This document shows, one piece after another, positions 1 to 13,800 of a stretch of DNA of 64,000 bases. The position numbers and the translations under genes were made by a program. The stretch spans positions 2,356,001 through 2,420,000 of the forward strand of contig NC_090964.1 in NCBI RefSeq assembly GCF_040807025.1, given 5' to 3'. The stretch comes from Struthio camelus (taxonomy: Eukaryota > Chordata > Aves > Struthioniformes > Struthionidae). The notes under the pieces were generated by a model. It ran no database searches, was not told where the DNA came from, and was given only the letters and a program-made list of their open reading frames with translations. How positions within the stretch are numbered: position 1 is the first letter of the stretch; every line of letters starts with the position of its first letter.

Positions 1-2581
1 TTTGCCGCAGTATTTGCAGAAATGGCAGGGCATAATTGTGGAAACTAATAAAAATAAAAGTTGGGATTGCTTAACTTTGTTTTCCTAACTTGCATTGCAA
101 GGTGCACTGATGCATCTTGTAGTCTATATAGAACAGGAATAATGGAATGAAGAGTGGTGGAAGTACTCTTATGAAAAGACTTCATTTATGCATTTGTGAG
201 GAGTGTATTCAATTAGATTTCCCACACAAGTTGAAAGCAAGTATGCCTCGAAGTACCTAATGTAGGTCAGATTATAAGAAAGAAAGGTATTGCCTGCAAC
301 TTGAAGATAGACAATTAAGAAACTACACTCATGTAATCTCCTGTGTTTCAAGATACATAGTGCCTTCCAGTACCCTACAACAAATTTGACAGGCTAAAGC
401 TGTACTTCTTTCTAGAAGACCTTTTTCTACTCCTGCAGCGCTACCCACATAGTTTTGAATGCGATCTGTTCTTGAAATTCCTACTGGAAGCAGGATTAAG
501 GTATGGTGTTAGTACAGTGCAAGAGTGTGTTTGACTGGTGGTGGTAGTTAGTATAGCTGCAGCATAAAGTGCAATTTGCAGTGTTTTTCTTTTTTTCCTC
601 ATTTGCTCTGTGACTTCAGCCTAGGAGATACTATTGCTTCCCCTTCAGTTCAGGTCTGTGTTTGAACAAAGCAACAAGATCTGAGGTAAGGAGCAGGTTC
701 CTGTAGTGCTCCAAGTTTGGAGATAGGCTGAGGGTAGAAAATACAAGGTAAGTTTGGGACGGAGGCTTAGTTAAAGAGAGATGTCAACTGGGAGCAGGAC
801 TGTCAATAGGAGAAGAAGTGGAAAGGACCCTGATAGAGAAGGAAATAGTTTGTGGAGGAGAAGATTTGGAAGTAGAGGGAGGGAATGGAGTTGTAAGAAC
901 TGTGGTGATAGGTAACTCTGGAGTTGATAGGATTTGAGATTTTGGGTAGGCTAAGAAGAGTTGTTGCATCTGAAATAGCAGGGTACAGGCTTTGGGAAAT
1001 GATAGAGGTATTTAGGATACAGGGGAGCCTGTTGTGGGAGAGGTTTGGCATCAGCACATGGTTTATTTGTCAACCCAGTTCAAGGGAATGGAGACATCCT
1101 AGTCAAATATTTGAAATGAGTTTATTTCCAGGGAAAAATCTGGGTAGTGTAATAAGTAAGAGCATCTGTAAATCTGCTCTTGCTGAGTCCCTAGAAGTTA
1201 AAAGATGCAAAGAATTCTAGAGGGAGATGGTGGTAACTGTATACTTTTTCTTTTTTAATCTGCGAGCTAGGACAGCCTGTTCTGCGCTCTCCTGTGTGTG
1301 GTGGTGAACAAATAACTCAGTTTTTTCACATGGCTATTGGTTTATGCTTGCTTTTCCATCTTCCCCAACCTGACAGAGGTGGCACTTGATTTGCAGAAAC
1401 TGTAAGTGCTTACTGCCTCTAACACACATAGGAGTGATGACGTATGTTCACTTAGTTGGCAAAGTGCTGTCTCTTTAAATCGGAGCTCTCTAGTAAGAGA
1501 GAAACTAGAGGTGACTCAGTGACAAAGCCCTGACCAAAATGATCTAAATACAAAACCAACTAATTTTAGCATCTGCAGCAGTTGTGGCTTGTGAAGTACT
1601 CTTAAAAACGTCTGCTGCAAAGGGTCATCATAAATCTCAAGTTGGATGTCAAGAGTCAGTGAACCCTAGAAAATGTTCACTTTGTGCCATAAAATCCAAT
1701 GTCAAGCCTGTGTGGAAAATGGGGTAATATACCTGCTTCTGCTTTCCCTGTTTAATTAGATGTTTGTTTGGAGAAAAAAAAAAAAATCTGTTTTTTAAAT
1801 TCCTGTGATTTTTTCTATATCATTATTTTTCATGATTAATGAGAGGTTTATATTGTTTATAGTAATAACAGCTGATTAAAACAAACATTCCTTGAGTGCA
1901 GCCTATTTTATGAAGTAGAACAGATCCTATGGAAAAATATCCTAAAAATACTGTGGTCTTAATAACAGCACTTCATAATTACTGCTTGTCATCTGGAATA
2001 CTTGGCTTATAAGCAAGTTATTGCTTTCTTCTGGTACGCAGATAGGCACAGCTCCAAAGTCTTAATCTTTAGGTTAAAGGTAGACCCTTACCTTTAGGTA
2101 AGCTTTCCAGAGCTTCCATAGGCTTCTGTCTTTTCTAAATATTTCTATTTTCAACTTCGTGCTTTGGAAAGTGATTGTTAGAAATTAGCCATTATGGACA
2201 AAGAGGCCAAGAGTCTGGCTTTTTCAGGAGACCTCCTGACTCTTTTTAGACCTAGGCTTTACTTGTCAACAAGAAATCAAGAGTGCCTACAATCGCGGAG
2301 AGGGAATGGGGAGCTTTAGGTGGAGTGTTGCCCTTATGTATTTTGCTAAACTATCCGAAATGGAAGATGGTCCTAAAGAAGAGCAATACTGACAAGTATC
2401 AGAACTAACTTGCATGAACTTCTAGTGCCTTCTGTAGCCAAAAGCTGTGATAGGAACTCTAGATATTAAAAGGTGTCAAAAACACATCAACAAAACACTA
2501 CTACTCTATTTCCTTTAATACAGTAAATATGTTTTTGTAAAAATGCTCAGAAGAAAGTGCTTTTTTTTTTTCCTTTTTTAG
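1..2581 (+). other. RLF: RLF intron (partial)
   Basis: This is the 3' part of an RLF intron, ending in a pyrimidine-rich tract and AG at 2580-2581. The upstream RLF exons (N-terminal region, start codon and promoter) are not in the window. I searched this stretch for the segment expected just before the first visible exon and did not find it. Only short chance open frames and an A run near 1776-1788 were seen. Confidence 0.7.
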
Positions 2582-2718
2582 ATTGCTAAGGTGGATTGCA
2601 AGGAGGTACTAGACATCATATGTAATCTGGAATCTGAAGGACAAGAAAACACTGCATTTATTCTTTGTACAACATACCTTACTCATCAGCTTAAAACAGC
2701 AAATGTGTATTGCTCTTG
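2582..2718 (+). CDS. RLF: RLF internal coding exon (probably exon 6 of 8)
   Basis: The exon reads IAKVDCKEVLDIICNLE and ends VYCS plus the first two bases (TG) of a Trp codon. It matches the helical N-terminal region of RLF as I remember it from mammals. It is flanked by AG at 2580-2581 and a GTAAGT donor at 2719. It is 137 bases: 45 codons plus two bases, so the Trp codon is completed by the first base of the next exon at 7185, which fits exactly. The exon number assumes the human gene structure. It was found by homology and splice sites, because it has no start codon of its own. Confidence 0.9.
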
Positions 2719-5700
2719 GTAAGTAATAAGTATTATCACTGCTTTTAACTGTTCTCTTCTTCTTCCTACTGGCTTTTATGCAGTAAAATAAAATAGCTCA
2801 ATTCCATGATGGATATATGGTGGATATATCCTCTTTAACTTGAAGTACATCAGTTTGAAGTACTTCTAGATAACTTATAGGTCTAAAGTTATGGAAAAAT
2901 AAATAAGGACTCATTTGTAGCCGCCTTTCATTTGTGGACTGTAGCTGATGTATTACTGCAGCTATAACGTATGCCAGACATAACTTGTGGAGTTTCATTT
3001 TAAAGAAATATTAGACTTGTAGGGTTGGCATTAATAGTAATGCTTCAATAATATATAGTTCTGTAAGTCAACACTGCTGGGTAAGTGCTATATGGGTTTC
3101 TATTCTAGATACTAAATGCCTAAGCTTTGTGGATCTACAAAGTGCATTGTAATTTAGTTTAAATTTTCCCTCTTGAATACTTAGACCCATAAGAGTTTGT
3201 TGCCTTTTTTGAATTCTTCAACAGAGAATTGGTAGGAATGTACAGAGGCAGCACCCTTAAACTCTACCATGACAACCTTTTTTCCTCCAGAGAGCCTTTT
3301 TATATTTTGATTGATTGGAATGTGCGAACTTCCGTAATCCTGAGAATGCTAGGGTTATATTTTAGCCAAACAGTGGGTATAAAACTTCTCCACCCTCTCA
3401 ACTGGTTGGAGATGCGTAATTTTTTTTATATCTCTGTTTCATCAGTGGTAAACTGGTAGAGTCAAATCAGGGAAGCTGTTTTCTGGCCCTTATAGAATGG
3501 ATTTGTAGTTGTGGCCTTGGAACCATGACTAAAGTGTAGTTTCCGCCTAATTAAACTCTGGTCTGGGTAAAGCTTAAATTAATCGGACATCTCAAATGTA
3601 TCTTGGAAATTTGCAGTCAGTCAGATGTTGGCATACTTCATTCACTCACTCCACATTTTAAAGCTATAAAGGTGAGTTTTCCTAGCACTGTAGTGTCAGC
3701 AGAAATGATTGATAGTTTAGTCTGGTCCAGTCGTCTGTACGAAAAGGCCGGAGGGTGTTACATATTCTGCATCAGGCCAAGGATGTCTGTTTAAGCGAAA
3801 GCACACCTTGTAGAGAGAAATGAGCTCTTGGAAGAATCCAGACAGTGGAAAGTCTACTGCACGCGTGAATTCTAGAAGTTGACTGTTCTTTAGTTATTTC
3901 TGAAGTCACATTTCTGTGGTAGAGTGTGGGGTAGAGCTATATCCAAAGGATATGGTGATGATTCTCATTAAGCCAACACGGGTACAAGGCTGAAACCCAT
4001 AGCATGTTCTTTTTCAAAATATAAGCCTAACATTCCTTAAGAGTGAACTAAATGATCTGCTATTGTCCAAGGAGACTCATTAAGCAACTCTATGCAAGAG
4101 CTGAATCCCTAGGGTATAGGTGAAGAGAATCAGAGTTCAGGTGCAGCTGAGACTTAAACCATTGATACGGGGTGGGGGGGGGAATACTTCAGTGGCATAG
4201 CATTTTAATGTTAAGAAATAACTCTTCTTTGTGACAGCATCCACAGAGTAGATTTTTTTAGCTTGCAGTACCAAGTCTGAACTAGAACTGGTTAGAATTT
4301 TAATGAGACTTTCATGTCCCATAATTCAGTCTACCTTGCACTTTCTGCTGAGTAATGGGTCAAGAGAGATCAATGAGAGGTGAAGGTTTCTTATTTCCAT
4401 ACTAGTTTGGTCCATGATGTGCCTGACTAAGGCTAAGTCTACACAGGACATGGTGTGACTCTAACATGAGTAGGTATCTCCAGCTTTAAAACTGGTTAGT
4501 GTAAGTGACAAGTAGTGAAGACTTAAAGGTGCAAATGTTAGCATAGTCTAGTGACACAAGTAGATTCCTGTTTACTGAAGTTGTTAGCAGGCTTGTCACT
4601 TGCACTGAAGCCATATCATTGACCTACGAAAAATGGGGGAAAGCGGGAATACTTTTGAGACTATTACTGTGGATGAGGATGGAGCTTTGGGGCAGTATGG
4701 CCAGTCCTAACAATTTGTTACTGCCAAAAAGTGAAAAAGAAATTATTCCCCTACTGTAATGTTAGTTGCACAAGTCTGCCTCTTTTGTTTTGGCTCTGGG
4801 TCCATCTAACCTGTGACTAGCACATTCAATTAACCCAGCCAAAACTGTGCATAAGTTTTGGCTTCCACCATCCACCCTAGCATAAATCTTTTTATTATTG
4901 TTACTCTTGCATATTTGGAGAGTTTAATCTCATTAGTTCAACCTGTTCTGTAGCCTCAAATCTGTACCATCAAGAGAAGATTAAAAAATTATACGTACCT
5001 GCATGTAAACTAGTTTTGTTGGTGTGAAGCTTTGTCTTCACCTTCAGGTGCAAAATAAGCTTTAGTTTGTAGATGTTCTTCCTCATGAAAATTGTAAGTT
5101 TCTCCGATGATTGATGCTTACAGTTACAAAATAATGCATAATGCTACTTCTAAGATATTATTTCCCTTTCTATTGGAGGATATCTGCTGTGTTTGGAACT
5201 GTATCTAGGAAGCGATCTTTTAAGCAGTAGTTGAACTAGCCTTATCCTCAAGTAGTCAGAAAAATGTATCAATCCATAAAATGTAGTTTTTAAGATTAAC
5301 ACAAGTGATGTTAAATATGAACTTCGGCTAAGTACAGCCTCAAAAGACTTCTTTGATTTGCGATACTAAGAAGACTTCGTTTCTTGATATCTGCGTGGCT
5401 GGAGTTCCTTCTCTTCCTCATCCCCTTCCCTACCTCAAATCAATTTGAAATTAAAAGATTGCCTGGATACCGAGAACTTTCCTTTCCGTGTGCATGAAGA
5501 TAATATGAAGAATGTTTCCACATCACCATCCTTGAGGCCCCTTCCCACAAAGTACCCTAGCTTTGCAGAAGGAAGGGGGAGGTGAGATTAGAAAAGGAAT
5601 AGGATGACACCAAAAACTTTTGCCCTGCCAGAATCTCTTGGGGATTATCCAGAGTAAAGTCCTTCCCTCAGTACTCTTTTGATTCCCAACTTGCTAAATG

Positions 5701-7184
5701 TACTGAACACACATGCGAAAATTATATATATCTTGAAAATAATTTATGAAGATATTTTTTCTGTTGTAGTAATGCATTGAGTTTTTTGTAATAGCTTTTT
5801 CTTTTAATTCTGTGCCTCTTGAGGTGGCTTTCTGTCATTCATCTCTTCCTTGTTAGCTCTCCTGATGTTCAACTAAATTTTATATTCTGTTAGTTTCCTT
5901 GGATTAAAGAGCAGTAGTGAAGGTTACTGATATTCTAGGTGTCAAAATTACTCATCTTTTCCCCCTTCAAATCTGTTTTAGGTTTTAAAAACAAAAAAAA
6001 AAAACAAAAATAAACTTTGAATATACACTGCTCCTGTGTTAGTTTCTTGTAGGCCTATCCAGCTGCTCAGCTGTCACTTTCTGACTGTGAAAGGCTGTAA
6101 AGGCTGTTACGATCTTGCTAGGCTTTTTTTTAACCCATGTTCATAGTAAATACAGAAAACTATATGCAATAAGTATATCTTGAGAGATCCATAACAAGGC
6201 CTTTCTCACTTTCCCTTGACTTAGGGTTCAAGATTAGGATTGCAATAACTCAAAGCAAAAATCTTTCCATTATTCATTGTATAGTCTGCCTAGATATCTC
6301 TTGGATTTCTGTTGTTAGAAGCTATGATTGACCTTGTAGTCTAGAAACCCATATGTATACTCTCATATATAGAGAACTCGAGTTAGCAAAGGTGAAGTTT
6401 ACTCTAGTGAAGGAGCAGAATAAAAGCTTTTATGCTAATATAAAAGACATGGTTCCTGTTACGCTGCTGCTTTTGCTTATTGTGGCACTTCAACTATGAT
6501 GGGAAAGTGATGCAAAGTGACAGATTACACTGCAACAGCTGTGTTGCTCTGGATATAATAAATTGCTTAACAGAACAGTTCTGTATTTGAATTGTACAAA
6601 CAGTAAAGCATGTAGCTACTCAAAGACAAATCCCTGGGCTTGTATGTATTGCTTATGTAACACTTAACAAAGTGTGTTCTGTTAGAGCTGGCTTTTAAAG
6701 CACTGAGTGGGAGTTGTAGCATTTGAATGCAGGTGTCAGTATCTAAGCTACTTGCCTAGTGGGGAAAACTGGCAACTTTATATTGTGAATAATCTTCCCT
6801 ATTTTCAATTTCTATCTGTAAATGAGTTGAGTTAATGCTCTACAAGTGCTTCCCCCTACTCCTTGACTGTGAAGGGAGTCTAGAAAAAAGCTCATCTGTA
6901 GATGTCTGCACAAAGTGAAATTAATCCCACTGCCAGTGTGTGTCTCCACTATATAAGAGGAGATTATTATCAGAAGTGTTTTGATGTCTTGCCTTCTTAA
7001 AAGTAAGGCACAGCAAAACAGCTCTCTGCAACATCTCTAGGAGATGGAGACCTGACTGAAGTGTGGGCTGCTTTTTAATAACATTCAAGTTGTTGTGGTG
7101 TCAACTTCAAGCTAAACTGTGTAGACTCTAGATGAATTATGCATATCTGCGACGTGCTTACAATCTGCTTTCAACACTTTGCAG
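2719..7184 (+). other. RLF: RLF intron
   Basis: Intron of about 4.5 kb between two RLF coding exons. It is AT-rich with no open frame of note. It contains a G-rich patch near 4169-4182 and an A-rich patch near 5992-6011. No mobile element was recognised. Confidence 0.75.
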
Positions 7185-7326
7185 GGAGCTGACACTTTTC
7201 TGGAGCAAATTGCAAAGAAGAATTGATCCTTCTTTGGATTCTTTCTTGGAAAGATGTCGTCAGTTTGGTATTATTGCCAAAACACTACAGCATTTATTTT
7301 TCCTGATAAGAGTCATACAATCTGAA
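7185..7326 (+). CDS. RLF: RLF internal coding exon (probably exon 7 of 8)
   Basis: The exon starts after a TTTGCAG acceptor with the single base that completes a Trp codon, then reads ELTLFWSKLQRRIDPSLDSF and ends HLFFLIRVIQSE before a GTAAGT donor at 7327. It is 142 bases and leaves phase 0, matching the phase-0 start of the large last exon at 10812. The reading frame is open for some 17 codons upstream, but the acceptor and the known protein place the boundary at 7185. The segment belongs to the helical N-terminal part of RLF, before the zinc fingers. Confidence 0.92.
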
Positions 7327-10300
7327 GTAAGTAAGCTGCAGTACAGAGTCCTTGAACACAACCAAAACTATTGAAATGAATGTATTGCTTTGTTATTGTT
7401 TGTAACTTCACTGAACTGACATGAAAAACCTAGCTTATTTCATTATTCTGGCTTTCTGATTAAGTGCCTAATAACCTATTAATAAAAACATCTGAAAAAT
7501 GCCTACTACTGTAGTTTTATGTCAGTTTGACACAGATTGAAGTGACCTGCAATCAATGTGGAACAGTGGTGTTTCTTACTCTTAAAAGTACTCCTTTTGC
7601 GAAAGGGAATATTCTTGTATTTTGAGGATATATTGTCATCCGATAAATCTGTGGTGCAGTCACATTTGGACTTCTACCTTCTGCTCTGATCCCTGTCTCT
7701 AAATAGGCTCAGAAAGACTCAAGATACTCAACAGTATTTTTAAAAGTCCTAGGAAGCTCTGTTTGAAGAGAAATGGAAACCCTTAAATTGATCCATCTAG
7801 CAGGAGATGAATATAGGGTGCTATTTATAAGTAGAGGAGTAGGGATAGCTAGCTTAATCCAGATAGTTGTTCAGTAGAATGTTTCTGTTTTCCTTTGACT
7901 GCTCTTGATGGTTGAATTGGCTAAACTCAAATATCTAGTCTAGTCACTATATGGCACGAGATTTTCATTTATGAATGAAAATAAATCAGGCACTGCTTAA
8001 TATAAGTATAAACTGAGGAAAAATAAGTTAGCTGGTAATGGTAGGATTTTAACTGTTCTAATAACTATATTACTCGGATCATGGAACTTAAATTGCATTC
8101 AAATTTTTTTGAATTTGCTACAGGAACTTTAGTTTTGTGAATGTTCCAATTAATGGTATGCTCCCAAGTGTATTCGGCTTTCTGTGTCAAAAAGCATGCA
8201 TGGATATGCTTTAATTCAGAATTAAAGCATCAAGTGAGTCGCAGATAAAACAGATGAGGGTCTTCCCCCCCCCCCCCCCCCAGTTAAACTATTCTTTAGC
8301 TTCAAGTTGGTTAGTCTGGAAGTTAGAAGTCTATAAACTATAGTTTCTTTCACTGACTGGAGTTAATTCTGTGAACCAAATGAGCTACCACGGGAGGCTT
8401 TATAGGAGAGGAGCAAATATCAAACCCCTATTTCAGAGTCAAATGAAGTAGAGATCAGAAAAGGCTGCATGGTAGTCCTTTTGGTAGAGCATAGAGGAGA
8501 TTCTGGAACTCTAATATGGCAAAGATGTATTCCATTCTGTTAATGACAGTGCTTTGTACAGAGAAATCTTTGTTTTCACTTTCTCTAAAATGGACTTATT
8601 CCACTTTCAAAAGGTGTGGGAGTGTATATTTATTTTACTGTGATAGATTGTAAATTATGTGCTATTTCTTTCTCTCAGGTTTTCTGCTAGACTCTATGAA
8701 CGTTTCTTCTGGGAAAGCAGTTTTTTAGTGCTGTGTAGCAAATTAAAATTACCATTGAATTAAAAAGTATTGCATGACTTCCAATAGCCTGTGCACAGTG
8801 AGGATGAGAGCTTGCTTATTTTTCTAACTGATCTTTAGTTCTTTCACACCTTTCTTATTTGAGTTAGTGTGGGTGTAGTTGTGTTAGCCAGTGGTTTAAA
8901 GTATATTTATATGGAAAGGTAGTATAATGCACATAATGAAAATTAGTTTGGAAATCAAATTCAGAATGCCCCCCGTTAGTCACTACATAAAATGGATAGG
9001 TCTGAGGAAATGACCAGGGATACATGTGGAATGATGATATGCCCTAATCTCTTTTATTAAAGATGGGCAATGATTGAATACTGCAGAAGGAATGGCAGCG
9101 AGAAGCTCATGTTGTGCTTAAAGTATTGATGTGGGACACACATTCTGTTTCTGGTGTTGCTGCGGACTGACTTGTTTTGCTGAGCAACTGATTAAGATTA
9201 TATGTTTTAGGGGGTAGGGTATTTTTGTTTGTTTGTTTGTTTTCCTTTCAGTTATAGTAGTAAATAGTATAGTTTCAGCTTGGTGTTCAACCTCAGATGC
9301 CTGTGAGCCCAAACATTGAACGCCCTGGCAGTATAGATGTTCAGCATGTCCTGGAAATCAAGCCATAGACATCTTAAGTTCAGCACAAAAACTAGTATAA
9401 GACTTCAGTAGATTGTCTGATTTAGGACTTCAGGAGTAAGGCTTTATATAAATCAGTTAGTTGCAACTTATCTACCTAAGAAGATTGCATTACCTGAACA
9501 GGAACCACCACTTCTTTGGACACTTCTGTTCCGTTATAGAATTGTTTGTTGCCTGGAAAGGCATTTAAGCTAGTCTGAAAGAGAAAACAGAGTAAGAACT
9601 CCTCCACTAGAGAATATATGCTGGTATAGCTACAAACAATTCCATAGCTGCAAAAAATGTAAATACCTCTATGCTATAAAAACCTGCAAAACTTTGCTTG
9701 TGTAACTCCCTTAGCACAGACTGATAGGTGTTCATGGAGGGAATCATTATTGTCTGCACAGTTCATATGCTACAGTGTGAATACAGTGTTCTACCAGGAA
9801 AGAAAATCATGTTAAATAACACCTTATTTGATGTAAAGTTTGAATGATGTTTGGGACAATACCCTTCACAGCCCTGAAAAGGGATGTTAAGTAGATGTTC
9901 CTTTCATTGAGCACTATTCAGACTCTGCCCAGTGGATGAGGTAGGAGGCTTTTGAATAAGAACCACTATGTTAAGATATGTACATATGAGAAAAGAATGA
10001 ATGTGTAGTGCTGTCTTAAATTGGGGATTTGCCAATTTTCATGTTTTATTCTTTTCAGGGTTTCATCATCTGTTAACGTGTACATATTTATGCATGCATA
10101 CTAATTAAAATGTTCTTTTTGTCATCTCTCAATACTATTCATTAATCTTAACTGCTACTTTTAAATTTAAATAAAATTTAATTTAAATTTTGTATGTCAG
10201 TTATTTTCTTCCAGAAAATTTTTTGCTACCATACTGCTTGTACTGCTTGTGTTACAGGTGGGTTTTTTCAGGTGAATTTATACTAATTTCCTTATTCACT

Positions 10301-10811
10301 GTATACCAGATGTTCTGAATTTTGAATTAATATTCTGTGTGGATGCCGCAAGAAGAGCGTACGCAGAAGGCTAGCACCATTCATTTTAGACATTTGACTT
10401 GGTTATGACTGAGAATCAGTCCATGGAGAGAGACAGGAGTTAGATGGAAGGTTATTTCACAACATCCAAGTTCAATGCCCAAGGTAGTCAGTGCTACTCC
10501 TTCACAGAGTGTACTAAACTTGGATCACCTTGCTTTTCAGAAAGTAGAACAAATTCCTCACGTGAAACTTCCAACTTTTTGGAATATAGGAATTGATTAA
10601 GGCACTTAACAGTATGTTCTGAGTACGTAGTAGGTGCTAGTTTATTGAATGCTAGCATCTCATTCAAAGTCTTGGAGACGGTCTATTGTCATAATCTTGC
10701 CTATCATCAGGAAGCCTTCAGAATGTAGGTGTAGTTCTTTCAGAGAGAAGTTCTAGAAAGAATATACTTACCAAAGAAAAATAACTTTTATTTTATTTTT
10801 TTTCCAAACAG
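7327..10811 (+). other. RLF: RLF intron
   Basis: Intron of about 3.5 kb. It includes a run of 17 C at 8265-8281 and a short GTTT repeat near 9224-9243. It ends in a T-rich tract and CAG at 10809-10811. No exon or mobile element was recognised in it. Confidence 0.75.
8265..8281. repeat. Run of 17 C in RLF intron
   Basis: Uninterrupted homopolymer following TCTT. Such runs are prone to sequencing and assembly errors, so its exact length is uncertain. Confidence 0.9.
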
Positions 10812-13800
10812 GCAGAAGAAGCAGGACTTGCAGTGTCGGTTTTGTTATGTGTGAGAGCCCTTCAGATCAGATCAAATGGAAGTGATGAAATGAAGACATC
10901 TGTTTGTAAAACAATTGCATGCCTTTTACCAGAAGACCTTGAAGTTAGAAGAGCATGTCAGCTCACTGAATTTTTACTTGAGCCGACTTTGGGTGGATTT
11001 AATGTGTTAGAAGAGCTGTATATGCAACCAGATCAAAAATTTGATGAAGAAAATGCACTGGTTCCAAACTCACTCCGTTGCGAGCTCCTGCTAGCTTTGA
11101 AAGCATATTGGCCATTTGATCCCGAATTTTGGGACTGGAAGACTTTAAAGCGACATTGCCTTAAACTGTTAGGGAAAGTAGCTTCTGATTCTGAGGATGA
11201 TGCAAGTTGTAATATGTCAGTCAATGAAACTGACATCTTAGATACTTTCTTAAGTGACTATGATGAGACAAAAGAACATAAATATTATGACGGAAAAGAT
11301 TCAGTAAATCACCCTAAAGAAAAAGCAAGGGTAAAAAAACCAATTGGTTCTTCTGAAAGATACCAGAGATGGCTTCAATACAAATTCTTTTGTGTGCTCT
11401 GCAAAAGGGAGTGTATAGAGGCTAGAATACTGCATCATTCTAAGATGCATATGGAAGACGGTATTTATACATGTCCAGTGTGTACGAAAAAGTTCAAGAG
11501 AAAGGAATTTTTTGTACCACACGTAATGGAGCATGTTAAAATGCCACCTAGTAGAACACACAGACCTAAAAAGAAAATAATACTGAAAAAAGAGAGATCG
11601 CCACAAAAGGCAACAGCTTCCTGCAGCCCCTCTCCAGCACTTCAGGAAAAGCTGTATCAGCCACAGCTGTCTGAAAAACTTGAAAATGACACACATGAAT
11701 ATGTCACATTTAGCCAACTGGAAAATTGCCAGCTACAAGACAGAGATATCTATCCGTGTCCTGGAACGGATTGTTCTAGAGTGTTTAAACAGTTTAAATA
11801 CTTAAGTGTACACCTGAAAGCTGAACATCAGAACAATGATGAGAATGCAAAACACTATTTGGATATGAAAAACAGGAGAGAGAAATGTGCTTTTTGTCGC
11901 CGACACTTCATGACATCCTTTCATTTGCGGGAGCATGAACGAGTGCACTGTGGTCCTCAGCCTTATATGTGTGTGTCAATGGATTGTTATGCTAGGTTTG
12001 GTTCAGTTAATGAGCTGCTTAATCACAAACAAACACATGATGATCTTCGATATAAATGTGAACTAAATGGCTGTAACATTGTTTTCAGTGACTTAGGGCA
12101 ACTTTACCATCATGAGGCACAGCACTTCAGAGATGCATCATACACGTGCAACTTTTTTGGTTGCAAAAAGTTTTATTATTCAAAAACTGAATTTCAGAAT
12201 CACCTTGCAATGCATAATATTGCAGTGTCAAGTGGGGAAGTGAAGCAAACAGTAAAACTTGAAGAGTCTGTTTCAAAAGACAAATTCAGCTATCTTCCAG
12301 AGTCTCAATTGCTTGAACAATCTGAAAACGCCAATCTCAGTGAAAACCTGGATCCTACGAGCTCCCAGGAAATTCCACAGATAAAGGAAGAAGCTCTCTC
12401 TGACAGCGAAGATCTAGACAGTGAAAGTAATTGCAGTGTTCATTGTGGGAACCACAGCACAGCTATAAACCAAAACCAGATGTCTCCTTTACTGATTGAA
12501 ACAAGGGCTCACAATCAAACAGTTCCAAGTTTCCTCATGTCCCAGGAAGGAGTCTTCCATTCAGCAGATGTGAAAGAACAGTGTTCTGATGTGGCAGTTT
12601 GCTTTGATGGAAAAAATTTTTCCTGTGGCTTTGAAGGATGCTGTGCAACACACAAAAATGCCAGAGGTATGCAAAAACATCTTCGTAGGGCCCATCCCTA
12701 TAACTTCAAAGGTAAAAAAAAGATGGAGATGAAAACTAAAGATGTTCAGAATCTACTGAGTGACACTCAGGACAGTAAATCCCCTAGAGACATTAGTACA
12801 GAGATAGATCATAATTCAGATACAAATGCTGACTCTCCAGAAAGCTTGTATTGTAATGTAAATGCTAAAGGAAACAATGGCCTCAAAGAAGAAAATTATC
12901 CTTCTTCCCCAGAAACGTCTTTTTATGACGATTCTAAAGTATCAAATATCGAAGACAATATGCTGGAACTACTTCTAGGCCTGAAACATCTAAGCTTAAA
13001 AAATTCTAACATTCAGAGTTCTTCAAGACACAAGCCTTTTTTGGGCTCTTTACAGTCTTATTCATCTAGGGATGCCAAGTGCCCTGAGTCAGTAGTAGAT
13101 GAAACTACCTCAAAATTTCAGTTTCAAGAGCAACAAGATAACTTACCTAGCCAGTATCTTACTCAGCTGGCAGCTAAACCATTTTTCTGTGAATGTCAAG
13201 GATGTACTTGTGAATTTGTGACCAGAGAAGCTCTCCTAATGCATTATGTTAAAAAGCATAACTATTCAAAGGAAATGGTTCTTCAGTTAAATATGTTCCA
13301 GCATCGGTACTCACCATTTAAGTGTCATATTTGCCAAAGATCATTTACAAGAAAAACACACCTTAGAATTCACTATAGAAACAAACATCAAATTGGCTGT
13401 GAGAGGATAACACACAAGGTATGTTCTAATGAAAAACTTGATCATGTAGGTTTATGTACAGAGGGTGTGCATAATAATGCTGTTCCAACATCTGTCTCTG
13501 CAACCAAAGTCGAGTTCATCGAACATTTGGATCACTCTGAGCAGCTGTATCATCCTAAAAAGGAAGACTGTAGTTCTGAAACTGATTTGGAGTCCAGTGA
13601 AGAGACGGACAATAATGTAACAAGAAAAACATCTAACATAGCTTCTCTGGAAAGTCATAGGGAAGAACTGGAGGCAAGGGAAGGAAGAGGAAGTAAAAGA
13701 ACAGTTGCTAAAGGAAACTTATGTTATATATTGCATAAGTATCACAAACCATTTCATTGTATTCATAAAAGTTGCAACTCTGCTTTTACTAATCAGAAAG

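Noticed and set aside
405-505. Open stretch LQRYPHSFECDLFLKFLLEA bounded by CAG and GTATGG, resembling an exon
   Set aside because: It does not match the RLF segment expected before the IAKVDC exon, nor any other family I know; the frame has a stop a little further upstream. Likely chance.
803-1220. Overlapping open frames on both strands
   Set aside because: Short, low-complexity Ser/Pro-type translations on one strand shadowing GA-rich DNA, inside an RLF intron, with no family resemblance.
11301-11717. 138-codon minus-strand open frame
   Set aside because: It is the antisense shadow of the RLF zinc-finger exon; its composition reflects the reverse complement of coding sequence.
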